NCBI GenBank assembly: GCA_031270215.1
Contig: JAISYB010000156.1
Location: forward strand, 1 to 7,395
DNA from: Streptococcaceae bacterium
GTDB lineage: Bacteria > Bacillota > Bacilli > Lactobacillales > Streptococcaceae
Direction: 5' to 3'
DNA: 7,395 nt
In this document: one piece after another, positions 1 to 6,339 of the stretch
Position numbering within the stretch: position 1 is the stretch's first letter
Layout of the letters: each line of letters starts with the position of its first letter
Notes under the pieces: generated by a model
Databases searched by the model: none
The model's input: only the letters and a program-made list of their open reading frames with translations
What the model was told of the DNA's origin: nothing
Translations under genes and position numbers: made by a program

Positions 1-298
1 TGCCATTGCTAAGCAGCCTAAAATCTTAATCTTTGATGATTCCTTCTCAGCGCTTGATAATCAAACTGATGTCAAGGTCAGACAAGCGTTAGCTAAGGAG
101 GAAAAGGAGGCAACAACGATAATAGTGGCTCAAAAGGTTTCTACCATTCTACACGCTAACCAGATTATTGTTTTAAACGAAGGACGTGTGGTCGGAAATG
201 GCACGCACGAGGAGTTAATTGAAACGAATGAAACTTATCAAGAGATTGCTAAAAGTCAATTGTCCAATGCCGAGTTAGGCATTGAGGAAGCAGAATAG
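1..298 (+). CDS. ABC exporter half-transporter, degenerate-site subunit (3' end only)
   Basis: This is the C-terminal 98 residues of an ABC ATPase domain. Its 5' part lies outside the window, and the first base is the last base of a split codon. Numbering from the first full codon, Walker B is ILIFD (8-12), followed by D13 where the catalytic Glu normally sits. The D-loop is SALD (16-19). The switch region reads VAQKVSTI (42-49), with Q44 in place of the usual His. The tail NGTHEEL (66-72) is typical of exporter-type nucleotide-binding domains. In known heterodimeric exporters (LmrC, BmrC, TM287) the same Asp and Gln changes mark the subunit that forms the degenerate ATP site. The next gene starts 11 nt downstream and carries the matching features, so the two products probably form one membrane exporter. 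The substrate cannot be told from sequence. Missing here are the membrane domain, Walker A and the signature motif. Confidence 0.92.
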   Translation, partial: AIAKQPKILIFDDSFSALDNQTDVKVRQALAKEEKEATTIIVAQKVSTILHANQIIVLNEGRVVGNGTHEELIETNETYQEIAKSQLSNAELGIEEAE

Positions 299-309
299 GG
301 GGAGTAGAC

Positions 310-2172
310 ATGGCAAAAGTAACAGAACAAAAGGCTCCTCAAGGCATGTTTGGCAGACGTGGACCTGGTGTTATGCCGGCAGGCGAGAAAGCAGAAGATT
401 TCAGCGGAACACTGAAGAAATTAATCCACTACATGGGTGCTTACAAAATTGTCCTTGTGATTGCAATGGTTTTTGCAATTGCTTCAACAGCCTTCACGAT
501 TTGGGGGCCAAAAATTTTAGCTAAAGCAATTACTGAACTGTTTGATGGTCTGATTAAAAAATATAGCGGTACAGGCAGCATTGATTTTGCGAAAGTTGGG
601 AATATTCTCCTCTTTATGCTAGGTATTTATCTGCTTAGCTCGCTCTTTAACTTCCTACAGGGGTGGTTACTCTCAACAATGACACAGAAAGTAACTTACC
701 GAATGAGGCGGGATATGACGGCAAAAATCAATCGTATGCCAATGAATTACTTTGAAAGTCAGGCGATTGGTGATGTCTTAAGCCGAGTAACTAATGATGT
801 TGATACGCTTGGACAAAGCTTAAACCAGTCAGTCACGCAATTAATTACCAGTACCTTTACGGTGATTGGCGTTTTAATTATGATGCTGACGATTTCTCCA
901 TTGATGACCTTGGTTGCTCTGATTATCTTACCAATTTCGTTTGGCTTGATTGCGATTGTCGTCAAGCTTTCACAAAAGCATTTTAAGACACAACAGAATT
1001 ATCTTGGCGTGATTAATGGTCAAGCTGAGGAAACAATTGGTGCACTTCAGTTAGTTCGTTTGTTTAATCAAGAGAAAAAAAGCCTAGCAGCCTTTAGGGA
1101 AAACAACGATATTTTATTTAAATCTGCATGGAAATCACAATTTCTATCAGGCTTAATGCAGCCAATTATGAATTTTGTTGGGAATCTTGGCTATGTTGCA
1201 ATCGCGATATTAGGAGGTATCTTAGCTTTTAATGGGACGATTACGGTTGGAGATATTCAGGCGTTTATCCAATATATGCGTTCGTTTACCCAGCCAATTG
1301 CTCAGCTTGCACAGGTTATGAATTTATTACAATCAATGGCAGCAGCCTCTGAGCGTGTCTTTGAGTTTTTAGAAGAAGAAGAGGAAGAACAGTTTGTAGA
1401 TAATGCTGTTAAGCTTGATAAGACCCAAGGAATTGTTGACTTTGAGCATGTCCAATTTGGTTACACACCTGAAAAAATAGTCATCAACGATTTTAATTCA
1501 CATGTTGCTGCAGGTCAAATGGTTGCGATCGTTGGTCCAACAGGTGCCGGAAAGACAACAATGGTCAAATTATTGATGCGTTTTTATGATGTGAATTCCG
1601 GAGCAATCAAGATTGATGGGCACAATATTAAGGACTTTAACCGCAGTGATTTGCGTGAAGATATCGGAATGGTCTTACAGGATACGTGGCTGTTTAAGGG
1701 AACGATTATGGAGAATATTCGTTATGGTCGCTTAGATGCCACTGATGAGCAAGTTTATAGAGCAGCAAAGGCGGCACAAGCTCATCATTTTATCCAAACA
1801 CTATCAGACGGCTATCAAACACAACTCAACGAAGAATCAAGCAATATTTCTCAAGGGCAAAAACAATTATTGACGATTGCTCGTGCGATTTTGGCAGACA
1901 AGCCGATTTTGATTTTGGATGAAGCGACATCCTCTGTTGATACACGAACGGAGGAAGTGATTCAACGAGCAATGACGAACTTGATGAAGGGCAGAACAAG
2001 CTTTGTTATTGCCCATCGCTTATCAACGATTAAGGATGCAGATAAAATCTTAGTCATGGTATCAGGAGATGTTGTTGAGCAAGGCAATCACAAAGAACTG
2101 CTCGCAGCAGGCGGCTTTTATGCCGACTTATACAATAGTCAATTTGCCGATATAGATGAAAAAGCTTCATAA
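310..2172 (+). CDS. ABC exporter half-transporter, catalytic subunit of a heterodimer
   Basis: This 620-residue protein has the usual exporter layout: a six-helix membrane domain followed by an ATPase domain. Predicted helices are at about 45-68, 97-121, 176-197, 198-218, 282-308 and 316-340. ATPase motifs are Walker A GPTGAGKT (409-416), Q-loop Q457, signature ISQGQ (513-517, not LSGGQ), Walker B ILILD (533-537) with catalytic E538, D-loop SSVD (541-544) and switch H569. An altered signature with intact Glu and His is what LmrD, BmrD and TM288-type subunits show; that signature serves the partner's degenerate site. The first ATG after the GGGGGAG ribosome site (298-304) is used. An N-terminal extension of about 40 residues precedes helix 1 and contains FGRRGPG (14-20). 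Six consecutive Glu (355-360) lie in the linker between membrane and ATPase domains. It probably pairs with the product of the gene ending at 298. Drug or lipid efflux is plausible but not shown. Confidence 0.95.
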   Translation: MAKVTEQKAPQGMFGRRGPGVMPAGEKAEDFSGTLKKLIHYMGAYKIVLVIAMVFAIASTAFTIWGPKILAKAITELFDGLIKKYSGTGSIDFAKVGNILLFMLGIYLLSSLFNFLQGWLLSTMTQKVTYRMRRDMTAKINRMPMNYFESQAIGDVLSRVTNDVDTLGQSLNQSVTQLITSTFTVIGVLIMMLTISPLMTLVALIILPISFGLIAIVVKLSQKHFKTQQNYLGVINGQAEETIGALQLVRLFNQEKKSLAAFRENNDILFKSAWKSQFLSGLMQPIMNFVGNLGYVAIAILGGILAFNGTITVGDIQAFIQYMRSFTQPIAQLAQVMNLLQSMAAASERVFEFLEEEEEEQFVDNAVKLDKTQGIVDFEHVQFGYTPEKIVINDFNSHVAAGQMVAIVGPTGAGKTTMVKLLMRFYDVNSGAIKIDGHNIKDFNRSDLREDIGMVLQDTWLFKGTIMENIRYGRLDATDEQVYRAAKAAQAHHFIQTLSDGYQTQLNEESSNISQGQKQLLTIARAILADKPILILDEATSSVDTRTEEVIQRAMTNLMKGRTSFVIAHRLSTIKDADKILVMVSGDVVEQGNHKELLAAGGFYADLYNSQFADIDEKAS

Positions 2173-2179
2173 TTTCAAT

Positions 2180-2218
2180 AAATCTTACGCTCATTTTTTC
2201 ACCAAGCGTAAGATTTTT
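2180..2218 (+). terminator. Intrinsic terminator of the ABC exporter genes
   Basis: A perfect 12-bp inverted repeat (AAATCTTACGCT at 2180-2191 with AGCGTAAGATTT at 2205-2216) encloses a 13-nt loop. The 3' arm runs into a short T-run (2214-2218). It starts 8 nt after the transporter stop codon. The T-run is short and the stem is only moderately G/C-rich, so some read-through is possible. Its position isolates the transporter unit from the pyr operon. Confidence 0.82.
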
Positions 2219-2256
2219 CGCATTAGCTGATGTTAGTATTAACCTGCTAAAATAAC

Positions 2257-2285
2257 TTGTAATATTTCATTGTTTGGGTTATGAT
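2257..2285 (+). promoter_or_regulatory. Probable sigma-A-type promoter of the pyr operon
   Basis: A -35-like TTGTAA (2257-2262) is separated by 17 bp from a -10-like TATGAT (2280-2285, five of six matches to TATAAT). The predicted start is near 2291-2293, which gives a leader of about 150 nt that includes the complete attenuator. GATAAT at 2283-2288 is an alternative -10, but its spacing to this -35 is 20 bp. The location, between an upstream terminator and the PyrR-binding loop, supports the call more than the -35 match does. Confidence 0.62.
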
Positions 2286-2309
2286 AATGAAAAGATAAAA
2301 CATGCAACA

Positions 2310-2341
2310 CCTTTAATGATAGTCCAGAGAGGCTAAGAAGG
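2310..2341 (+). promoter_or_regulatory. PyrR-binding loop (anti-antiterminator) of the pyr leader
   Basis: The core AGTCCAGAGAGGCT (2321-2334) matches the known PyrR RNA target of Firmicutes. The upper stem pairs 2321-2324 with 2331-2334 (A-U, G-C, U-G, C-G) around the loop CAGAGA. A purine-rich internal bulge separates it from a lower stem pairing CCTT (2310-2313) with AAGG (2338-2341), extendable by one U-G pair. In this family, PyrR with bound UMP stabilises this hairpin, which prevents the antiterminator and lets the downstream terminator form. Sequence identity of the core and its position before pyrR make this call strong. Confidence 0.95.
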
Positions 2342-2394
2342 ATTGACATAGGGGTATTCTACCCTTTTTGAGCTCGACATACTCAAGCATCCTT
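2338..2394 (+). promoter_or_regulatory. pyr leader antiterminator
   Basis: AAGGAT (2338-2343) can pair with ATCCTT (2389-2394), closing a structure that contains two inner hairpins: 2350-2366 and 2368-2386 (TTGAG with CTCAA). An alternative register pairs TTGA (2343-2346) with TCAA (2383-2386) and bulges GCA. The left arm overlaps the PyrR-binding loop and the right arm overlaps the terminator's 5' arm, so this fold excludes both. Low UMP should favour it and allow transcription into pyrR. The pairing is read by eye and its free energy was not computed. Confidence 0.82.
2350..2369 (+). other. Small hairpin with U-run inside the antiterminator
   Basis: GGGTA (2352-2356) pairs with TACCC (2360-2364) across a TTC loop; G2351-T2365 and A2350-T2366 can extend the stem. 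Five T (2365-2369) follow. It may stack within the antiterminator junction, act as a transcription pause site, or behave as a weak terminator. The sequence cannot decide between these. Confidence 0.55.
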
Positions 2395-2424
2395 ATTCGC
2401 TTTTCTGGATAGGATGCTTTTTTT
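2385..2424 (+). terminator. Attenuator terminator of the pyr leader
   Basis: A perfect 9-bp stem, AAGCATCCT (2385-2393) with AGGATGCTT (2411-2419), encloses a 17-nt loop and is followed by T2418-T2424. Bases 2389-2393 are shared with the antiterminator, so only one of the two can form. The structure ends 7 nt before the pyrR Shine-Dalgarno site, so it acts on transcription and does not mask the ribosome site. Confidence 0.93.
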
Positions 2425-2445
2425 GATGTTTAGGAGGAGTGAATA

Positions 2446-2964
2446 ATGGAAAAAGAAGTAGTGGATTCAATTACGATGAAACGTGCCATTACGCGAATGA
2501 CTTATGAAATCATTGAGCGGCACAAAGGAATTGATAATCTTGTTCTGGTTGGGATTAAAACACGTGGGATTTATATCGCTAAACGAATTGCCGAGCGTTT
2601 ACGTCAGTTAGAGCATATTGAGATAACCGTTGGGGAATTGGACACCAAACCATTTCGTGATGACAAATCTGATGAGGATATTATTGATACAACACATATT
2701 CCGGAGCATATTGCCGGTAAGGAAATTATCTTAGTGGACGATGTTTTATTTACTGGGAGAACGATCCGCGCAGCACTTGATGCTTTGGTGCATTTGGGAC
2801 GTCCATCACGGATTCAGCTTGCAGTCTTAGTTGATCGCGGACACAGGGAATTGCCAATTCGTGCAGATTATGTTGGTAAAAATATCCCGACTTCACTAGA
2901 AGAAGATATTTTAGTTGAAATGGAAGAAATTGATACACAGGATAGAATTTTGATTGTTAAATAA
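2446..2964 (+). CDS. pyrR: PyrR: UMP-sensing RNA-binding attenuation regulator / uracil phosphoribosyltransferase-like protein
   Basis: The product is 172 residues with a type I phosphoribosyltransferase fold. It contains the PRPP loop ILVDDVLFTGRT (95-106) and family blocks VGIKTRGIYIAKR (35-47), LAVLVDRGHRELPIRADYVG (125-144) and KNIPTS (145-150), all close to Bacillus subtilis PyrR. It is slightly shorter than that 181-residue protein, with a gap in the flexible region after 70 and a shorter tail ending ILIVK. In the family, UMP-bound PyrR binds the leader RNA hairpin and promotes termination; many members also have weak uracil phosphoribosyltransferase activity. A canonical AGGAGG (2432-2437) lies 8 nt before the ATG, which fixes the start. 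The gene lies directly behind its own target attenuator, so it should be autoregulated and is first in the operon. Confidence 0.98.
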   Translation: MEKEVVDSITMKRAITRMTYEIIERHKGIDNLVLVGIKTRGIYIAKRIAERLRQLEHIEITVGELDTKPFRDDKSDEDIIDTTHIPEHIAGKEIILVDDVLFTGRTIRAALDALVHLGRPSRIQLAVLVDRGHRELPIRADYVGKNIPTSLEEDILVEMEEIDTQDRILIVK

Positions 2965-2984
2965 AGCTAGATATAGGAGAAAAG

Positions 2985-4265
2985 ATGGAAAACAAACCGT
3001 TATATGATATTCAGGATAAGCCTAAATGGCATTTGTGGTTAGGATTGTCCTTCCAGCATTTATTTGCAATGTTTGGAGCAACTGTTTTAGTCCCGATCCT
3101 TGTTGGTATCGATCCAAGCGTTGCTTTAATCTCATCTGGTCTGGGTACCTTGGCGCATTTAACGATTACTAAATTTAAAATTCCAGCTTACATGGGTTCC
3201 AGTTTTGCTTATATCCTTGCAATGCAAACTCTCTTAAAGCATGAAGGCTACGGCGCTGTGGCACAAGGTGCGATTACCAGCGGTTTAGTTTATCTAATCG
3301 TTGCTCTAATTGTTAAAAAAAGTGGGACAAATTGGATTGACAAAATTTTGCCGCCAATTGTGGTTGGACCGATTGTCATGGTTATTGGTTTAAGCTTAGC
3401 AGGAACAGCCGTCAACGATGCAATGAATATTGATGGCGCATACTCACTAACGAGCGTGATTATTGCTCTGGTTACCGTAGTCAGTATTGTTTTATTCAAT
3501 ATCTACGGCAAAGGCTTTATCTCATTAATTCCAATTCTTTTAGGAATTGTCTTTGGTTATTTATTTGCAGCAGTTTTCGGTGCTTTAACAGGAACGACAA
3601 TTGTAGATTTTGCGCCAGTTCTAAATGCGCAATGGTTGAGTGTCCCTAAGTTTGAAATTATGTTTGCAATGTACGGCTTTAAGTTTTATCCGAGCGCCAT
3701 TTTAACAATGGCACCTATCGCCCTAGTAACAATGACAGAGCATTTTGGTCATTTGATGGTTTTAAATACCTTGACAAAGCGTGATTTCTTTAAAGAGCCT
3801 GGTTTGGATAAAACCTTGACCGGTGATGGTGTCGCGCAAATTATTGCTGGCTTTATCGGTGGTCCGCCAGTAACGAGCTACGGAGAGAATATTGGTGTCA
3901 TGGCGATTACAAAGGTGCATAGCGTTTGGGTTATTGCAGGCGCTGCCGGATTTGCAATTATCTTAAGCTTCATTGGTAAGATTACAGCACTGATTCACTC
4001 GATTCCGCCAGCAGTTATCGGTGGTGTATCAATTGTCTTGTTTGGTGTCATTGCTTCAAGCGGTCTTAAAATCTTGATTGAAAACAAGATTAATTTTGAT
4101 GATAAACGTAATTTATTGATTGCTTCAATCATATTGGTCGCAGGAATTGGGAATCTGACGTTAAGAATTCCCGGCTTAGAAGTAACAGGTGTTGCCTTTT
4201 CAACCTTCTTGGGAATTATTTTAAACTTGGTATTACCTAAAGAGAAAGGTGTTGCTGATGTCTAA
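2985..4265 (+). CDS. pyrP: PyrP: uracil permease (NCS2/UraA family)
   Basis: This 426-residue, strongly hydrophobic protein fits a 14-helix NCS2 uracil:proton symporter in the cytoplasmic membrane. Family signs are FQHLFAMFGATVLVP (23-37), the segment TEHFGH (251-256) and the signature GGPPVTSYGENIGV (292-305). By alignment from memory with Escherichia coli UraA, E252, H256 and E301 correspond to E241, H245 and E290, which contact uracil or couple protons. Position 296 is Val where many relatives have Asn (GGPPNTTYGE); the effect is unknown. It starts 20 nt after pyrR with TAGGAGA (2974-2980) as ribosome site, leaving no room for an attenuator between them. Its last codons overlap the start of pyrB. 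Co-transcription with PyrR is consistent with uracil salvage rising when UMP is low. Uracil over xanthine or urate is favoured by both context and motifs. Confidence 0.96.
   Translation: MENKPLYDIQDKPKWHLWLGLSFQHLFAMFGATVLVPILVGIDPSVALISSGLGTLAHLTITKFKIPAYMGSSFAYILAMQTLLKHEGYGAVAQGAITSGLVYLIVALIVKKSGTNWIDKILPPIVVGPIVMVIGLSLAGTAVNDAMNIDGAYSLTSVIIALVTVVSIVLFNIYGKGFISLIPILLGIVFGYLFAAVFGALTGTTIVDFAPVLNAQWLSVPKFEIMFAMYGFKFYPSAILTMAPIALVTMTEHFGHLMVLNTLTKRDFFKEPGLDKTLTGDGVAQIIAGFIGGPPVTSYGENIGVMAITKVHSVWVIAGAAGFAIILSFIGKITALIHSIPPAVIGGVSIVLFGVIASSGLKILIENKINFDDKRNLLIASIILVAGIGNLTLRIPGLEVTGVAFSTFLGIILNLVLPKEKGVADV
4242..4249 (+). promoter_or_regulatory. Weak ribosome binding site of pyrB inside pyrP
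   Basis: GAGAAAGG lies 8 nt before the ATG at 4258, within the last codons of pyrP. It is a poorer match to the anti-Shine-Dalgarno than the sites of pyrR or carA. With the gene overlap, it suggests pyrB translation depends partly on ribosomes finishing pyrP. Confidence 0.5.
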
Positions 4266-5181
4266 AAGTAAACGAATTAGTTTAAAGCATTTTGTGACCG
4301 TTGAGTCATTAAGTAATGCTGAAATATTAGGCTTGATTAAACGTGGCGCAGAATTTAAATATGGGGCGAAGTTTATCCCTGAAAAGGAAGAGTATTTCGT
4401 TTCCAATTTATTCTTTGAAAATAGCACACGCACGCTAAACAGCTTTGTTGTTGCTGAAAAAAAGATGAATTTAAAAGTGTTGCCTTTTGATGCGGGACAT
4501 TCCTCGGTTCAAAAAGGCGAAACATTGTATGATACAGTTTTAACTCTTTCAGCGCTCGGCGTTGACGTCTGTGTCATTCGCCATAGTCAACAAGATTATT
4601 ATCATGAGCTAATTCAAAGCAAAACAATTCAGCCGGCAATCATTAATGGTGGCGACGGCAGCGGTCAGCATCCGTCACAGTGCTTGCTTGATTTAATGAC
4701 AATTTATGAAGAATTTCACTATTTTGAAAATTTAAATGTCGCAATCATTGGAGATATTACTCACTCCAGAGTTGCCAAAAGTAATATGCAGGTATTAAAA
4801 CGTCTGGGGGCAAATATCTATTTCTCCGGACCAACTGAATGGTATTCCAATCAATTTAATGTTTATGGAGAACATCAAGAAATTGATGAATTAATTCCAA
4901 AAATGGATGTCGTCATGCTTTTGCGTGTTCAGCACGAAAGACATGATGGCACAGAAAGTTTTTCAAAGGAAGACTATCATCAAAAATACGGATTAACGAT
5001 TGCTCGTGAAAAAAAGATGAAGCAAGCAGCGATTATTATGCACCCAGCACCTGTTAATCGTGATGTGGAGATTGCAAGTGTGTTGGTCGAAAGCCTAAAG
5101 TCAAGAATTGTCGCACAGATGACCAATGGTGTATTTGTCCGAATGGCAATCCTAGAGGCTATTTTAAACGGAAAAACGTAG
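4258..5181 (+). CDS. pyrB: PyrB: aspartate carbamoyltransferase catalytic chain
   Basis: The product (307 residues from ATG 4258) catalyses carbamoyl phosphate plus aspartate to N-carbamoyl-aspartate, the first committed step of pyrimidine synthesis. It has the carbamoyl-phosphate loop FENSTRT (53-59), the SSVQKGET loop (82-89), RHS (108-110), HPSQCLLDL (138-146), GDITHSRVAKSN (165-176), LLRVQHER (221-228) and HPAPVNRDVEI (262-272). This set covers all active-site segments of the family and the length matches Firmicutes PyrB (Bacillus subtilis, 304). These enzymes act as trimers without a regulatory PyrI chain, and no pyrI is visible here. An in-frame GTG at 4249 would add three residues, but ATG fits homologue N-termini and has a suitably spaced ribosome site. 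It overlaps pyrP by 8 nt. A 47-nt gap follows, with no pyrC before carA. Confidence 0.98.
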   Translation: MSKSKRISLKHFVTVESLSNAEILGLIKRGAEFKYGAKFIPEKEEYFVSNLFFENSTRTLNSFVVAEKKMNLKVLPFDAGHSSVQKGETLYDTVLTLSALGVDVCVIRHSQQDYYHELIQSKTIQPAIINGGDGSGQHPSQCLLDLMTIYEEFHYFENLNVAIIGDITHSRVAKSNMQVLKRLGANIYFSGPTEWYSNQFNVYGEHQEIDELIPKMDVVMLLRVQHERHDGTESFSKEDYHQKYGLTIAREKKMKQAAIIMHPAPVNRDVEIASVLVESLKSRIVAQMTNGVFVRMAILEAILNGKT

Positions 5182-5228
5182 TTAATCAAAAGCTTAGTCG
5201 TTTCAGTTTTGTAAATAAGGGAGGAAAA

Positions 5229-6317
5229 ATGAGCGAGAAACTCTTAATATTAGAAGATGGCACCATTTTTAAAGGGGATGGCTTCGGTGCAGATATTGAT
5301 GTCTTTGGCGAAATCGTCTTTAATACCGGTATGACCGGTTACCAAGAATCAATTACCGACCAAAGCTACAACGGTCAAATCTTAACATTTACCTATCCTT
5401 TAATCGGAAATTATGGCATTAATCGTGATGATTATGAATCAATTTCCCCAACAACTAAGGGCGTTGTTGTCAGAGAGATTGCTAGACTTTCAAGTAATTG
5501 GCGCAATCAATTAAGCTTAGATGAATTTTTGAAACGCAAGGGCATTCCTGGAATTTCTGGGATTGATACAAGACGTTTGACAAAGATTATTCGCAATCAT
5601 GGGACAATGAAAGCCTCTATCGTCAGCGGCGGAGATAGCATTGAGCATATCCAAGACCAATTGCGTGCAACTGTCCTACCAACTAACCAAGTCGCACAGG
5701 TATCAACTAAGACACCCTACCCATCACCTGGCATTGGTAGAAATGTTGTTGTAATCGACTTTGGCTTGAAACATTCCATTCTCCGCGAATTATCTAAGCG
5801 CAATTGTAATCTAACGGTTATGCCACACAACACAACGGCACAAGAGATTATTGACTTAAATCCGGATGGTATCATGTTGACTAATGGACCGGGAAATCCA
5901 ACCGATGTTCCGGAAGCTATCCAGATGATTCAAGATGTTCAAGGTAGATTTCCAATCTTTGGCATTTGTCTAGGACATCAATTATTCGCTTTAGCAAACG
6001 GTGCAACGACTTATAAAATGAAATTCGGTCATCGTGGCTTTAATCACGCAGTCAGAGAAATTGCGACTGGTCGAATTGATTTTACCTCGCAAAACCATGG
6101 ATATGCTGTAGATGCGACGTCAATTGAGCAGACAGAATTACTTGTAACTCATGTTGAAGTTAATGACGGTAGCGTTGAGGGAATTAGACATCGACAATTT
6201 CCAGCATTTTCTGTTCAGTATCATCCAGATGCAGCACCCGGCCCGCATGATGCAGACCACTTGTTTGATGAGTTTATGGAAATGATGGATGCCTTTAAAG
6301 CAGCTAAAAAAGCGTAG
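5229..6317 (+). CDS. carA: CarA: carbamoyl-phosphate synthase small (glutaminase) subunit
   Basis: This 362-residue protein hydrolyses glutamine and passes ammonia to CarB. The N-terminal CPSase domain (about 1-150) has the family block EIVFNTGMTGYQES (28-41) and GISGIDTRRLTK (108-119). The C-terminal class I glutamine amidotransferase domain (about 172-355) has LTNGPGNP (217-224), the nucleophile C247 in GICLGHQ (245-251), NHGYAV (289-294) and YHPDAAPGPHD (331-341). H332 is the catalytic His. The third triad position, Glu in Escherichia coli (HPE), is Asp334 here, a conservative change. A good GGGAGG (5219-5224) lies 4 nt before the ATG. Clustering with pyrR, pyrP and pyrB under a PyrR attenuator points to the pyrimidine-linked enzyme (the pyrAA type) and not a separate arginine-linked copy, though it may supply both pathways. 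carB follows after 22 nt. Confidence 0.98.
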   Translation: MSEKLLILEDGTIFKGDGFGADIDVFGEIVFNTGMTGYQESITDQSYNGQILTFTYPLIGNYGINRDDYESISPTTKGVVVREIARLSSNWRNQLSLDEFLKRKGIPGISGIDTRRLTKIIRNHGTMKASIVSGGDSIEHIQDQLRATVLPTNQVAQVSTKTPYPSPGIGRNVVVIDFGLKHSILRELSKRNCNLTVMPHNTTAQEIIDLNPDGIMLTNGPGNPTDVPEAIQMIQDVQGRFPIFGICLGHQLFALANGATTYKMKFGHRGFNHAVREIATGRIDFTSQNHGYAVDATSIEQTELLVTHVEVNDGSVEGIRHRQFPAFSVQYHPDAAPGPHDADHLFDEFMEMMDAFKAAKKA

Positions 6318-6339
6318 AATAGCAGGAGGATAGCTTGTA

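Noticed and set aside
282..524. Overlapping + strand frame of 80 codons at the start of the second exporter gene
   Set aside because: It is out of frame with a clear ABC exporter gene, has no ribosome site of its own, and its Cys/Arg/Trp-rich product matches no family I know.
759..965. Minus-strand open frames inside the exporter, pyrR, pyrP, pyrB and carB genes (for example 759-965, 2750-2938, 3290-3499, 4233-4433, 4980-5189, 6908-7093)
   Set aside because: All lie antisense to well-supported genes and lack plausible promoters or family features.
2223..2250. Inverted repeat TTAGC...GCTAA upstream of the pyr promoter as an operator
   Set aside because: The arms are only 5 bp and 18 nt apart in A/T-rich DNA, which is expected by chance.
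2270..2299. Second promoter, TTGTTT (2270-2275) with GATAAA (2294-2299)
   Set aside because: Both boxes match the consensus less well than the pair at 2257-2285, and the spacing is 18 bp. It could be a minor alternative only.
2302..2316. Possible leader peptide ATG-CAA-CAC-CTT-TAA upstream of the PyrR loop
   Set aside because: It has only four codons, no Shine-Dalgarno site, and lies in the lower stem of the binding loop. PyrR attenuation does not use a leader peptide.
4249..4257. GTG at 4249 as the pyrB start, giving 310 residues
   Set aside because: The ATG at 4258 has a better-placed ribosome site and gives the N-terminus expected for the family, so the extra three residues are unlikely.
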